Of a stretch of 64,000 nucleotides of DNA, positions 25,851 to 39,000 are shown piece after piece. The stretch is from the NCBI GenBank assembly GCA_022749755.1, contig CM040445.1, positions 13,785,182 to 13,849,181 on the forward strand. The letters run 5' to 3'. The DNA comes from Azadirachta indica. Lineage: Eukaryota; Streptophyta; Magnoliopsida; Sapindales; Meliaceae. Below the pieces are notes generated by a model. It did not search any database. It was given only the letters and a program-made list of their open reading frames with translations, and was not told the origin of the DNA. The position numbers and the translations under genes are program-made. The number at the start of each line of letters is the position of its first letter. Position 1 is the first letter of the stretch.

Positions 25851-28800
25851 CACAGTTAAGTATTTACATTATTTTTACCATATAAAGATAGTCAACCCAA
25901 ATAATTTCTAATAAAAATATTATCTATTTTAACTATAAATATTGATAAAAGAAATGATGCAGTACTAGAAACAAAAATTAATGACGAATATTTACTAATT
26001 TATTTCCACTTCTTCTATCACGATGTATTCAGTAACATTAATTACTAATTTGAAACTTTAAAATCTATCCCATTTAAATTAAATATTAAGTAGGAATATC
26101 TCGTTTAGTAAAAACAAAAATTGAAGTTATGGACAAATATAAATTGTTAGATCGAAAAATATTTCACACATTAAATATTATCAAGACTCAATCAGTTAAC
26201 TTTAAAACAAGTGGTTATCATTAACTACTTCGAAGTCAAAATTAAATAAAAAGGACAATATATATATATATATATCTAGAGAGAGAGAGAGAGAGAGAGG
26301 TCGAATACAGTAGTGACTGAAAACAAAGCATATACTGTTGTGAAAAAAAATAAAGTAAGGTCATAGTCAATATCTAGACTGAAAGGGAACTGCTTTCACG
26401 GGTATAAGGTCCACCATCAGGGCAAAGGCATATCAAACAACATGAAGGTTGTTGCTTTTACAGAGAAAGAAACAAAGAGAGTTCATCCTCTTCACGCATC
26501 TATACATACATACATATATCTATATATCTATATTCATAAATATATCACCATCTAAAGGAAAAAAAATGCCATTTGATTGAAGTTCATCCTTATCAAATTA
26601 AATTCTTTCACAACTCTTCAAAGTAATTAAAGGATATTTTTCAACCTCTCTCTCTCTCTCTCTATTCTTTCAAAGAAAAAAAAAAACTCTCTTTATATTG
26701 TTTTGTATTAAAAATTTAAATTTCATCTAAAATTTTTATAAATGGACAAAAATATTAATCACACAACACAAATATTTACATGAAAAATTTTATATTAGAA
26801 AAAAAACTATCTAAGTCGACGAGAGAAAAAAGTTACAACCATACTTTAAGTAATTTTTCCTGACAACTTAAATCTCAAGTAAGCTCAATTTCAAATAAAT
26901 TTCAACGTTTTCTTTACGAAAATTTGTTTATTCCAGAGATTAATATTTCACCTAATTAATATAACTCACGTCAAGATTTAGACATTAAATATTAAATTTC
27001 AATAGACCAATTCTCATAAAAGATAATATTCCAAGGCTTGACCAGATTTTTCAGGTTATATAATAATAAATTCAACCTCCCTACATATAGTTTTTTAGTA
27101 ATATTTTTTTTTTTTTTTTTTGCTTGTATAATTTGAATTGCACCTTAACAAAGTTAAATCCTATTTTATTTTATCCGTATAATTGGAATTTTCTTAAAAC
27201 AATAAAAACATTTATAAAAATACATTAGGATACCTTACTTCTTAATTTTGGAGTACGAATCCTTATTTAAAAAAAGTCATATATCCAACATTTTGACATG
27301 GAATATCAAAGTTGATTATAAATGTCAGTATTGAATGTATAGAAGATAAAATAGAAACAGTACTATGAGATGAGTGTTATTCAAGGCAGCTGAGATATAT
27401 TTGACATATATATTTGAATCTAATTAATATATGGCTGTACAGCTTTAATATATTCATGTGTTAAGAGCAGGAATTCCTTGGAATAAAACATTTTAATATT
27501 AATTGATAAACAAATGAATGGTATGAGAAACTTCTACTCACATCCTCTTTAATTTCCAGGATTTTGTCAATTTCTTTTAGTAATTTTAGCTTATTCAACA
27601 TTTTCCTGCCGTCAAAATCTTTAGTTTTTTTTTTTTAATAATATTCGGTCTTTACCCAAAACATGGGCAAGAATAAATTGCTAAAGTTGTATTATACATT
27701 TTTAAATTTGTCATAATTTTTTTTATGGAATCTCCTACCGTTTCTTACAATTCTCAATTCTTTTATTTGTAATATTTAGCTATCATTCTCATTTATGGGT
27801 TAATATCTAAAATGAATTAAAACAGAACAAAAAAGTTAGAAACTACAACAAAAAAATTGACAAAATTATAATAAAATTTTATACCTTTCATTTAACTCAT
27901 GTTGACACGTGACTTATTAGAAAAATATATATGAAAAGAAGAAAGATGCCAGATTCCATTAAACAAATATGAACTTGTCCAAAGTATTTGGAAAAGTCAT
28001 AGAATGATTAATTTCTGATTTAATATCACTCAAAGAGTTCTCAAGTAAATATAATTCTTTAGCTAGTTTTGCTGCAGTTCATTCTCTAGATAACGTCCTG
28101 AAGCAGATTTTTGGGCTCTCAATAAACTCAAAAATCACAAAAATAAAATTAGGTGTTTTCCTTTTCTCTGAAACAAAAATATGTTTATTCAAACTGTTTT
28201 CAGATATTGTTTTCAATCTTAAAAAAAAAAAAATCATTTTTATTATCTAAAACAAGTTTTAAAAAACAAACCAGATGCACTCTTATGCTTTATAACACAT
28301 GGGCCTCATTAAAATTTTATTTTATTTAATATCTTTACATCTGTCATTAAGACACAGTTCATTGTAAAGTATATATAAAAACCAGAAATCCCGGATTCCA
28401 ACATAAAGTTGTATGAAGTATTGGGAAAATTCAGACAATTAGCTAATTTATTATTACTATTAGTATTATTATTTTAAGTTTTCTTCAATTAATTCATTTT
28501 ATAAGCAACTATATATTCAATGTGTGAAGCCTGGAAACAGACAGAGAAATATATTCTGCCAAAAAGAAAAAATAAAAGTTTGAAAATAGAAAAGTTATAT
28601 TCGTTTTTAACAGAATTTTTCTTTCACTATTTGGAGTCTACAAATTTTTATTCGGTGATGGAGAGTTGCTACCATGACCAGTCAACTTCTATATATTTAT
28701 TAAGATCATGGTGTGGGGTAATCTCACTTTTTCAAATTCTGGAAAATTTGTTTCCAATAGGAAATTGTATTGTTACATGTATTCATTTATGAGAATGAAG

Positions 28801-30508
28801 AATTTAATTTACAGTTCATCATCTATATTGGTGGAGCCAAATGCTAATTGATTTTGATGTCTTTTCCAGTCAATATTAGTTAACCGACTAAATGCTTTTT
28901 TGATTGGAAAATCAGAATTTTAACATGTGCTTCAAAGCTTTTTTTTCTTAAGTTAGCTGTTCTGACTCGTCCACGTGTACACTTTCATAAGTCCAATATG
29001 ATGGACATATAAATATTAATATTTTTTTTAATGGCCGACGATTTGTATCTTGTTAAAATTTGAATCTTAAATTTTATGCAAAATTACAAAAAAAATATTA
29101 AAAATTATGAAATTTTCCATTCTAACTCATTATTTATACAATTTTAAGAAGAGTGGAATAATTATATATGAAGTTTTTGTTTTTAATAGTCACACAATTT
29201 TATCCACTTAATCTGTTTAACTTATAAATATTTTTTAATATTATTTTTAAGATAACGAGCTTTTATTTAAACATCTGCATTTAAATTAGTAAAAATTTTG
29301 AACGAAAAAAATAAGTATTAATTTTATGTATAATCATATAAAAATTTCCATTCAACTCAAATGAAATTTGTTACTATTTTTAACAGAACGGTGGAGACTT
29401 GAATCTTAATTTTTTTAAAAAAGAAAGAAAAAAAATGGAGATAGATATTATTATATTGTTACAAGTAAAATAGATGCATAACAGTCTAAATATAAATTTA
29501 TTATAGAAACCTAAATCATAAAATCAAGGGTTGGAGAGCAAGCTCAGACGATCACAAGCAGATGATGTGAACACCTGCTACAAGCTCTCTCACATAGCAA
29601 ACAAAATGGGTTGGTGACAGAAGGAGAGTGAGCTTAATTAGCTCAAAACCAAATTACAGAATTTGCACGAGTTGCTTCTTATCACATTGAAAGATGACAA
29701 AATATTTTGTTATTATTAAATTCTAACATCAAACCCCAATTTCTTGTCATGCTTCAATGATTTCAAAGAAAGTGGGGTCCCTTTCAAAAAAAAAATAAAT
29801 CAATAAAAGAAAGTGGGGTCTCTTTATATTCTACATCATCAATTGGGCACATAGTTTAAAGAAATTTTGTTTCCTAGACTTAGCTCAATTGATTAAATAG
29901 TTGATAGCTAGCTAGGCACTGAAAATCAAACTAATGAACTATACACTGAAATGACTTGACCTATGTTCGAAGTGCAAATGATTAAACTTTTGAACTTCAT
30001 CCCTTACCACTAAAAGGGGAGAAATTCATAAAACTATAATATATCTTAAAAGGGTAGAAGAATTACAGTTTTAATTTTCTATTAGTTAAAGCAATATGAT
30101 TAATTACATTCTTGTATCGATGATATGGAATAATATTTAACAACATAAAATATGACATATATGATATTCTACAGAAATTTATTTTATAAAATAGATGTTG
30201 TTATGATGTAATAGAAATTGTAATGAAAATTATAAAAATTAAAGTTCATGTGGGTAATTACCACAACATGCTAAAATAAACTTGTAAATTTTACATATAT
30301 AGTCATTGGTGAAAAAGAAATAATCATAAAGAGAACATGTATTTGGTTTTTGAAATTAGAATAAAACCAAACAATTTCTCAATTTCATATCTTGAGTAGA
30401 TAATTAATTAACAGTTGCTTAATTATGACTTAAGGACTCTATTTAGTAATCTAATTTTACTAAACTGTTGGAACCTCTTTGAGTATTATTTGAAAAATAG
30501 AACTCTAA
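25851..30508. other. AT-rich gene-poor region with microsatellites
   Basis: About 4.6 kb with no supported gene. It holds a compound (TA)n-(GA)n microsatellite (26258-26299), a (CT)n tract (26645-26664) and several long T runs. A less AT-rich patch at 26370-26440 has no recognisable feature. A duplicated phrase (aagaaagtggggtc) at 29768 and 29809 sits about 1 kb downstream of the MYB stop codon. Open frames such as the one at 28520 have no family signature. Confidence 0.5.
26258..26299. repeat. Compound (TA)n/(GA)n microsatellite
   Basis: About nine TA units followed by tctaga and then about eleven GA units. Likely length-polymorphic. Confidence 0.9.
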
Positions 30509-31843
30509 CTAGGTTCCCTTTTCTAGTGAATTCTTGAATTGCCAAAGTTCATCCATGTTCCACACGCTATCTGCTAAGTCATATTCAACCCAGCTGTTAT
30601 CTTCCATTTGAAAACCACGAACCGGGTTGCCGAAATATTCTCCGGTGGCCCCCGCAGCCGGCATATTTTCCGGCTGGGGGATGGTTTCCATGTCGTAGCA
30701 AGTGTTGTCAAATTGACAAAAATCCTTTGCGAAAGTGTTGTAGTCATTACTGCTATTAGTGACATGAAAAGGACTCGTGTGGTAGTCTGAAAATTGAGAT
30801 ATTTGCGAGATATTCATTGATTCTGAGGAAGAAATGCAGGAAGTGGCGCCGTGCTCTGAGTCTGATGAATTCAATTCGTGATGATCAAATCTTTGTAAAT
30901 TTCCGGCACTCACGATATCTATCGGTTCCTGCTGGGTCGAAATTTGGGGCAGAGCAGATATTGCTGAATATTGCTGAAAACTTTGATCAGAAACTACGGC
31001 TGAATTTTGAGATAGCATGGATAAAGAAGATGAACCCTCCATTTTCTGAAGCAGCGTTGGCATCCAGAAACGTCGAATAACATCCTGAAACGCTGCGCTG
31101 TTTGCATCAATCTTCAGATGCCGAGCTTGTTTCTGGACTCGAGTTCTCCAGTAATTCTTGATTTCATTGTCTGTCCTTCCTGGTAAATGTTGGGCAATCT
31201 TCGACCACCTGATTGAAATTAACCAAAGGATAATTATCTTAGAATTGTTAACATATATATTTATTGCAATAATTAAACATCATGTCATCACTGTTATGTC
31301 TCAATCCAAAATTCCAAATAAATAATAAAGTAGCTATCTACTTTATGTCAAGTTATTGATTGAACTAAACATAATATCAAGAACAGTAATAATCAATCAG
31401 ATACAATTTGAATGATTAATTATAAATTAACATTAATTTACCTGTTACCCCACTTAGAATGGAGTTCAAGAATTGATATCTGTTCTTGAGGAGTAAGGTT
31501 TCCTCTCTTCACATCTGGTTTCAGATAATTCAGCCATCTCAATCTGCAACTCTTCCCAGTTCTCTTCAACCCTGCAACATTAATTAAATAGCCAAAAATA
31601 ATTAACAGTCACAAACAAAGATTACTGTCAAATGATAAAAATGAACAACAATTGATGATGATGTAGCAGCATACCTGAACGCTTTGCAAGCAGATTCCAT
31701 CGGCCCTCTCCATGGCGAGCTATGTAATGAATGAGAAGAGTGTCTTCCTCCAGGGTCCATGGACCTCTTCTAAGCTCAGAATCATTTTCAGAAAAAGTAC
31801 TAGTGCTTGCACTCTTACTAAAAGAAGACATAATTTCTCTCAT
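30509..31843 (-). CDS. R2R3-MYB transcription factor, subgroup 20-like (3 exons, 332 aa)
   Basis: Exons 31843-31675, 31571-31442 and 31208-30509 join in phase to 999 nt. R2 begins [20 protein letters not shown] (residues 25-44) and continues to [11 protein letters not shown]3 runs from about 80, with [20 protein letters not shown] and [16 protein letters not shown]. As in other plant MYBs, the first R3 tryptophan is replaced by a hydrophobic residue. The motif after the repeats, [11 protein letters not shown], resembles the WxPRL-type motif of subgroup 20 (MYB2, MYB62, MYB78, MYB108, MYB116), which act in stress, jasmonate and senescence or stamen responses. Intron positions are the usual two for this family. 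The long last exon is Ser/Asn/Gln-rich and acidic, fitting a regulatory domain. A second in-frame ATG lies four codons downstream of the one chosen, so the exact start is uncertain. The DNA-binding role is sure; the target genes are not. Confidence 0.93.
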
Positions 31844-31945
31844 TAACTAAAAGAGACTCTCAAAACCCAAATAAAGAAGATAAGTTTGGAGCCTTTTGAG
31901 CTAAGTCACAGGCAGCTAGCAAAAGATATATGTGATGTGTGTGTG

Positions 31946-31988
<43 letters not shown>

Positions 31989-34900
31989 CAAAGGTTAAAA
32001 GCTTTCACCTAATTCGCTGTACTAAAAAGCAACTTTTCAAAGAAGTAGCTTATGGAATAGAAGAGACACCAAATGGAGTTTCCATTGAACTTCCATCCAT
32101 AGGTCCAAAGACTTCAATCATGAAATTAAAATAGGAAAAAATTAATTGGAAGTTTTCTAGATGGGTCAATTTTAATTAATCTGTTTCCTAACAAATTAAA
32201 AATAAAATAAATTGTTAAACATAGATTATAGTCCATCATCATATTATTATAACCCCAGAAGTAGAAAATGGAAACACTCCTACGATGATGGCTATAACTA
32301 TCTTGAAGCGATTCTTTTTCAAAGAAATGACATTGGACCAATTATTCAAACTCTTTCAAGCCATCATAAAATTAGAAAAAAAAATCCACTAAAAAAAAAA
32401 ATAATAATAATAATAAAGACGTGGTTTGTGAAAAATTTTGATTGAGATATTGAAATAGTTGGTAGGTCCCAATTTAATTGACTGTTCTTGTGCATGTGTA
32501 GCGCTTAAAATGTGATGTTATCAATGGCTAAAATTTTATTTATTATTTTTTTTCACATATATATTCTGTGAAACTTAAACATCCACGTTTTCCATGGAGG
32601 TGAGAATCTCTTCAAATCGGAAGGATGAATATAATTGATAGATCTCCAAATTCTTTTAGTCCCTGGTTGAAGTTATATGCATCTTATACTCACTTTTTTT
32701 TTAAAATGAATATTTCTATTATTCTTAAATAAGATTAACTATCTTAAAGTACAAATAAAAATTAATTTAAATTATTTTTATGATATAAAGTTAGTATGAA
32801 GGGATTGATGCCTCGACCTCTGGAGTCATTGTAAAATTAAACTTAACAGAATTATTCTCATGAGGTTAATAAAGTTAATTGTTGCATTTATTCTTGATTA
32901 GCTATTTTTTAGTTTTCAAAAGATCTATGGAATAAAATAGGCAATAAAGTTTTCTTAATTCAATGAATTTAATAAAATATTTTCTGTACTTTTTGTATAC
33001 TCGTATATTTATTAATAAAATAACACATAATAATTTGATTAGAAAAGGAAAAGACCTTTTTCTTAAGCTCTTAAACTGATATGTTAATAATAATTTAAAG
33101 CTAGTACACAAGGAAAAATTTTAAAAAAAAATTGGGACTTCGCATAGGTCTTCATTTAATTTTGTTAAATTACAAACTTGTAAATAATTGATAATAATCA
33201 TAAAATTCTTGAAAATGAAAGTCTTGGAATTATTTTGGATAGAGAAATTACAGATTTATTATAGTTAAACCCAAAGGTTAGCTTAGAAAAATAAGCATTA
33301 AATTTAAGTTTTTTTTTTTCCCACAGTTTTGTCTTTGTCATAAAAAAAATGAAACGTGATTGACTAAACAAAATATTTTCTGATAAATATATAACAAATG
33401 AAAACGTGGTGCTCAATGACAATTATGCTTGAATAGGGCGGCATTTTGAGCTTTTGATAGGAATCTCAAAGCATGACCCCTTTTAATATGCAGCGTCAGT
33501 TTCAATCTGCTGTACATCATCAGCAGAGAAGAAGAAGAAAGAAGAAATTAGAAGACATAAAAAATAAATATTTAATTAAAAAGTATATATGATTAAATTT
33601 CCTACGTGGTTCCTGTTCTTCCATGCCTGATCTGATCACTTGTGTTCGAGAAAATGACAGAAAATGAAAAGTCAGATTAAATTCTATCACTCACTGCAGC
33701 TATATTTGACTCATAAATAAATGTTCAGTGTTTCTTTTTCAATGGCTATGAATTTAAGTACCACTGTTTCATTGAGATTGGAAATTTTTTCAGCTTTTGG
33801 CTTTGTTGTAGCCTAAATTATTGAATAGTGAAGATTAAGCTAGGTCCATCCCCATATGGTTATAAATCTTTAGAAACTTATTAGTTGAACATAATTAATG
33901 CATTTTGCCTTTGAGTGATTTGTTTAACTTTTTTTAATGAAATTTGAATATGACTTAATGTCAATCATTCAGATGTTGTGAATTATTTGTTAACTAATGT
34001 CTCCTTGTTTAATATTTTTATCTGAAATGAAAAAAAAAAAGAATGTTCTTTTTATTATGAATGGTTGAGATGGGTTTAATTGCTTTAATTTTAATCTTAA
34101 ATATTATATTTCTATATAATTTATGTATTTTTTACCAGCGTAGAGGGATGATAATTTTAGACATGACTCGTTAGTTTGAGACAAATATGACATAAATTTA
34201 GCAAGTTTAGATTGATGTAAGATGATACGATTAAAAAATAAATAACAAAAATATGACATAATTAGTATTCGATTAAGTTCAATTTTAGAGGTTTTCAATA
34301 TGAACCTATTTATAATATGATTAACTATTCCACCAATAATTTTATTTTAACTTATTTGTATTTTTCACATTAAAAGTGTTTAATTATATTTTTTACATTT
34401 TAAAAATTTTTAACTATATTTAGACCAAACTTTATTCAAATTTGAATAAGTATTATAAATATTTTTAAAAATATATTAAAATATATAAAAGTTAAGTAAA
34501 CCACACAATTATAATTCATCCAATAATTAATAGGGTTAAATTTTAATTTTTGACACAATTATTAAACGGGTTGGTTTTAAATTAGCTAAAATATATTATA
34601 TTTTTATTTGCCACCTATGCAACACCACAAAGAGTTTATATATATGTTAATAAAATGTGCTTTCAAATATTTCAATTTGTAAAACAAATAAGTATTAAAA
34701 TTAGATTACAAAAAAGATAAGCTTCTAGACTTATTTCGAATTTAAAAAGTTTAATAATTATATTATTTACACTTATTTAAATTAACATTTGAATAATTTA
34801 TACCTATATTTAGACTTTAAAAGAAAAAAAGTAGCCTACATTGGTGAATTAATTTGATCATTATATTATTATTGACAATCTTTATAAGGCCAAAAATGTG

Positions 34901-36025
34901 TAGAAATATTAGGTTTTATATTTTTTTAAAAAAATAACTGAACAATTAAGTTAGATATTATAAAAAAATATTATTCAAATTTTTTCTATTTTAATATGTC
35001 TTTCAATTAGTAAAAAAAGACTTTTTAATGTAAAAAAGTTCTTTTCAATTATTTTTTTTTTGTCATTAATTGGTTTGTAACATAAAAAAAATGGATTAAA
35101 AATTAAAAAATCTCTATTTCATATATTTTAATATATAACTTGAAATAAAATTTTTATACTTTATCTAAAATATCCTTATTTTATTTTTCAATTTATATAT
35201 TTTTCTTATAACACAATCATTTTGTTTATTAAAATAATTACACAATTTCCAATAAAATCATGTAATTGGCAACAAAAGAATCAAAGACTAGAGTTGAAAA
35301 CATGAACTCAAACTTGAAATAGATGAAATAAAAATTCTAAAAGTATAATAAATACACAGTAGTCTATCCCTTTCTTCGCGCTCCCTTTATTTTCGCATCT
35401 AAAATTTGAAAGAGTAAGCAAAAATAGGACGAAGTTGATGCAAAGAAGTAAAATAATGAAGAATGGATTAAGCTTGAGACAGCAAATTAAGTGATTGGAC
35501 AGAAATTAAAGACTGTCCCGATCAGTAAGACCAAATATGTGAGCTGCTTATGACTTTATCAAATTATCAAAAGGGTAGTTGTTTTAATTGTTGCTACAGC
35601 AGCCTAGCTAGCTCTGAAAATTCATTCAAAACACACATCATTGCAGTGTTACAGCTACATGAGTTTAGCAACATTTGCTCCTCATTCATAGTATACATAC
35701 ATGCATGCTGCCTACAGCTTACTCATCTGTTTAATTATTGTGATTACGACCATTATTGATTGCGATGTTACATAACCAAAACAAACACACACACTTGTAA
35801 GAAATGGATTAAACCGAATCAAAAGCCACCAACACGTACGCATGGTGTTGTGTCGGAGTTCCTGGTCGTGGTCCTGGTCAAAACTACTGAAATTACTAAT
35901 TAGAATGATGATAGCAATGAGAAAGATAACAATAACGACGACGACTATCTGGGGTTTTGAGATTAATATATGGAGATGATGAAGCGTGATTGCCGGCGGC
36001 AGCCGCTGAACTCTGATAAGATGTG

Positions 36026-36056
<31 letters not shown>

Positions 36057-39000
36057 ATTATTAGGCGCAATCTATGGATAGAACAGTGAATTTCTGTTGC
36101 TAAAGACATGATTCTGGAGTAGTTTAATTCTATGTCGTAATTTGCAGCATTTGATCACTGATATTTATTGATTTTGTCTTTGCACGTGCTAGGCTGCTAC
36201 CGACTTAAATTAATTGCAGAGGGTTGAATATGCGAGCCAATCTTTATTCATTTATTACTCGATGAGACTACAGTAATTTTTAATTATTAGAAGTAAGATT
36301 TAATTACTAAGAAAATCGTTAGGAAAAGAGGTAGCGGGATAATTATGAGATATGTGTGATATTATGTTATTCTTTGTGTGAATAGTCTTACACTTAAGAA
36401 TTTAGGAGTTTTCTATTTTTTTTTAAATAGTAATAATAATAATAATAATAATTTAAGAATTTTTTTCCATTTTGTAATCTGCACTATCTCACAAATATTA
36501 ATTCACATATTATTAATAGAATTCTATAAGCAATTTTGCAATATGTGACAATTATGGTCGGTGATAATTCTCTTTTGGGAAAAAAAAGGTAGAATAAATT
36601 TTGGCCACATACCATGAATATAATAAGCAAATTTCCCAGATCCGCAAAACTCGGATTAAAAAAATCTGCATTCAAACATATGATATTAATTTCTTTCACT
36701 CGATTGTTGAATTTAATGATCGTTGAATTTTATAAAATTTAATAATATTCAAGCAAAAAAAGCATATATATTAAGGTAAAGAATAAAATATTTAATTTAA
36801 AATATTTTGGTATAACATAAGGAGCTAGCACCTTAATTATAGGGAGTTAAATAATAAATAATGAAAATCGGCAACACTACAACATAAAACACTTATTCTA
36901 AGTAAAACAATTCTTATTATTTAAATAATTGCTTTTAAAAGAGCACCGGGCCACTTCACGACCTGTCATAACTTCGCCTTTGCATATACCATTTCGTTTG
37001 TGTATTGATAAGTTGTACGTTACAACTCTCTAACTTTTCCTTTATATTAATTCTACCTATTACCGAAAAAAAATAAAAATTAAAACAAAGTTACCCATTA
37101 GTAAGGCAACCAATTGGTAAAATATTAATCTCCTCTACCTATCATGAAAAAAAAAAAGGGTTCGAATTCTCGTTATTGTATTAGGATAGATTTTTCTTTT
37201 CTTAAATTAGAGACAGATTTCATCTAAATTGATCGTAATTTTTCTGATATGTTATATTATAATATTTCTAATCCTCAATTGTCATATTATAGTATTCTCA
37301 ACTCCTAATATATTTCACTTAAATTAAACATAGATTTTTAAAAATATAGAATTGATATTCGATATCTTTTATTTGATTTAAATTCATAAATAAATAACAA
37401 TTCAAAAGAAGATAACTCTTGTCAAAGATTTGGAAAATTTTCATTAAATATTCTAATTAAACTTTAAAATAGCTGATCAAACAAGAAAATAATAAATTAA
37501 ATCTTAATTAAACAAATTAAAAAATCAAATGAAGTTGTCTAATTAGTCTTTCTTATATTGTTTCCTCCCCTCTTTTGGAAGAAAACTCGTCCTCCAATAA
37601 ATCATAGACTTAACATTGTCAATGGACTATGATATTCTAATATATCTTGAAAACTAAAAGTCTTGGAAATATCATAATTGCGTGGAAGATCAATGACCAT
37701 AAGCATTGGCATTGATTTGCTATAGAATTTGAAATGACACTATCTTTTTCTGCTTGACCCGAGAGCAGAGGTTGTTATATTCATCTACAGTAAATCTACA
37801 ATATAATTGTCTGAAAGATTAGGGACTAAAGCAAAATTCTCCCCTCTTGCTTGCGTATGTTATACGACAGTCTATTCACAAAAACGTCAAGCAAGCAACT
37901 GTTGCACAGTGATAGACTGATAGTTGACGAAATTCCAGGCAGATCATTTGGGCCTGTACTCACACACCTGCCCTTGTTTAAGTCGCTGGGTCTCCAAGTG
38001 TTGGGCCACCACTTATTCTCAAGCCCAATTCATATTCGACTTTGTACTCCAGGACGCTTTGATTAGATTGTCTGCTCTCTCTGTCAGATAGGCAATTTTG
38101 CTTTTGCAAATCACACACAAAGAACTTGTAGTGTTTGAGAGGGCACAATACATATATATTCTAATAATTTTTTGGAACCATTCGTGTGAGGTTTCGTTAT
38201 CCACCCTCACTTTATCAATCTGAGCCTTGTGCTATTTATGATTATGAGAGAATTAGATTTTCATTGTTATAAAAAAAAAAAGAATACTTTGTTCTTATAT
38301 TATTGAGTTTATTGAAAGAGAAAAGTAAACCAAAGTTACTAGTTTAAACCTTAGATTAAAAGAGTAAATTTTTTTTTTTATCACAGCATTTACCAGCTGA
38401 TCCAAACTAATGGACAGCTCATTTGAAACTTTTCATATTTAAATATGAAAGTTCCCATGTAATTGATTCGATTTTTACAGAAGAAGATACACCACTATAT
38501 CAATTGAAAAAACCAACTCAAATGATGGAGATCGTTTGAAAAGTGCCAAAAATACAAAATGTGGAGCTCAAAATTTGATAAAGTTCATTGTCAGTAAAGG
38601 TACTATTTGAAATGATAATATGAGTACACTAATTTCTTTCATGTTCTTTAGCAGATGTTTACTGATTTGATCGATTTGATATTATTATGAATTATTTGTA
38701 AACTAGTCCTATTATATTTCGTACCTAGACTTTTTTTTTTGAGTGAAATTAATGAAATGGAAGAAATTTATTAAAAAAAAAAAAAAGGTAGATACTCTTT
38801 CGTAAAGTATCGATTCTTAGGAGTTGCCTTTTTCAAAAACAATTTAAGAATTGATACCATAGGTCTCATCCATGCAGGATTTCTTCTAAAATATTTGCAG
38901 TATAGTACATTTTACAATAGTTATGATTAGAGTAGGATTTTGATAGATTTTCAAACTCCCATCAAACAAAAATGGAGTAATGTAGATTTTTTTTTTTATA

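Noticed and set aside
26375..26400. Phrase ctagactgaaagggaactgc, similar to mature miR319
   Set aside because: It has an extra A and several mismatches, and I found no complementary arm nearby that could form the long miR319 hairpin.
35820..36040. GC-richer island with a minus-strand open stretch encoding a hydrophobic run followed by SNFSSFDQDHDQELRHN, resembling a small secreted or membrane peptide
   Set aside because: No ATG opens that frame: upstream it runs through a (TA)12 repeat to a TAG, and the frame of the nearest ATG reaches a stop before the hydrophobic part. No plant peptide-hormone motif was recognised in any frame.
37560..37600. Minus-strand reading LEDEFSSKRGEE, like the end of some LTR-retrotransposon polyproteins
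   Set aside because: Only about 12 codons fit, with no further polyprotein, primer-binding or LTR sequence on either side; too little to call an element.
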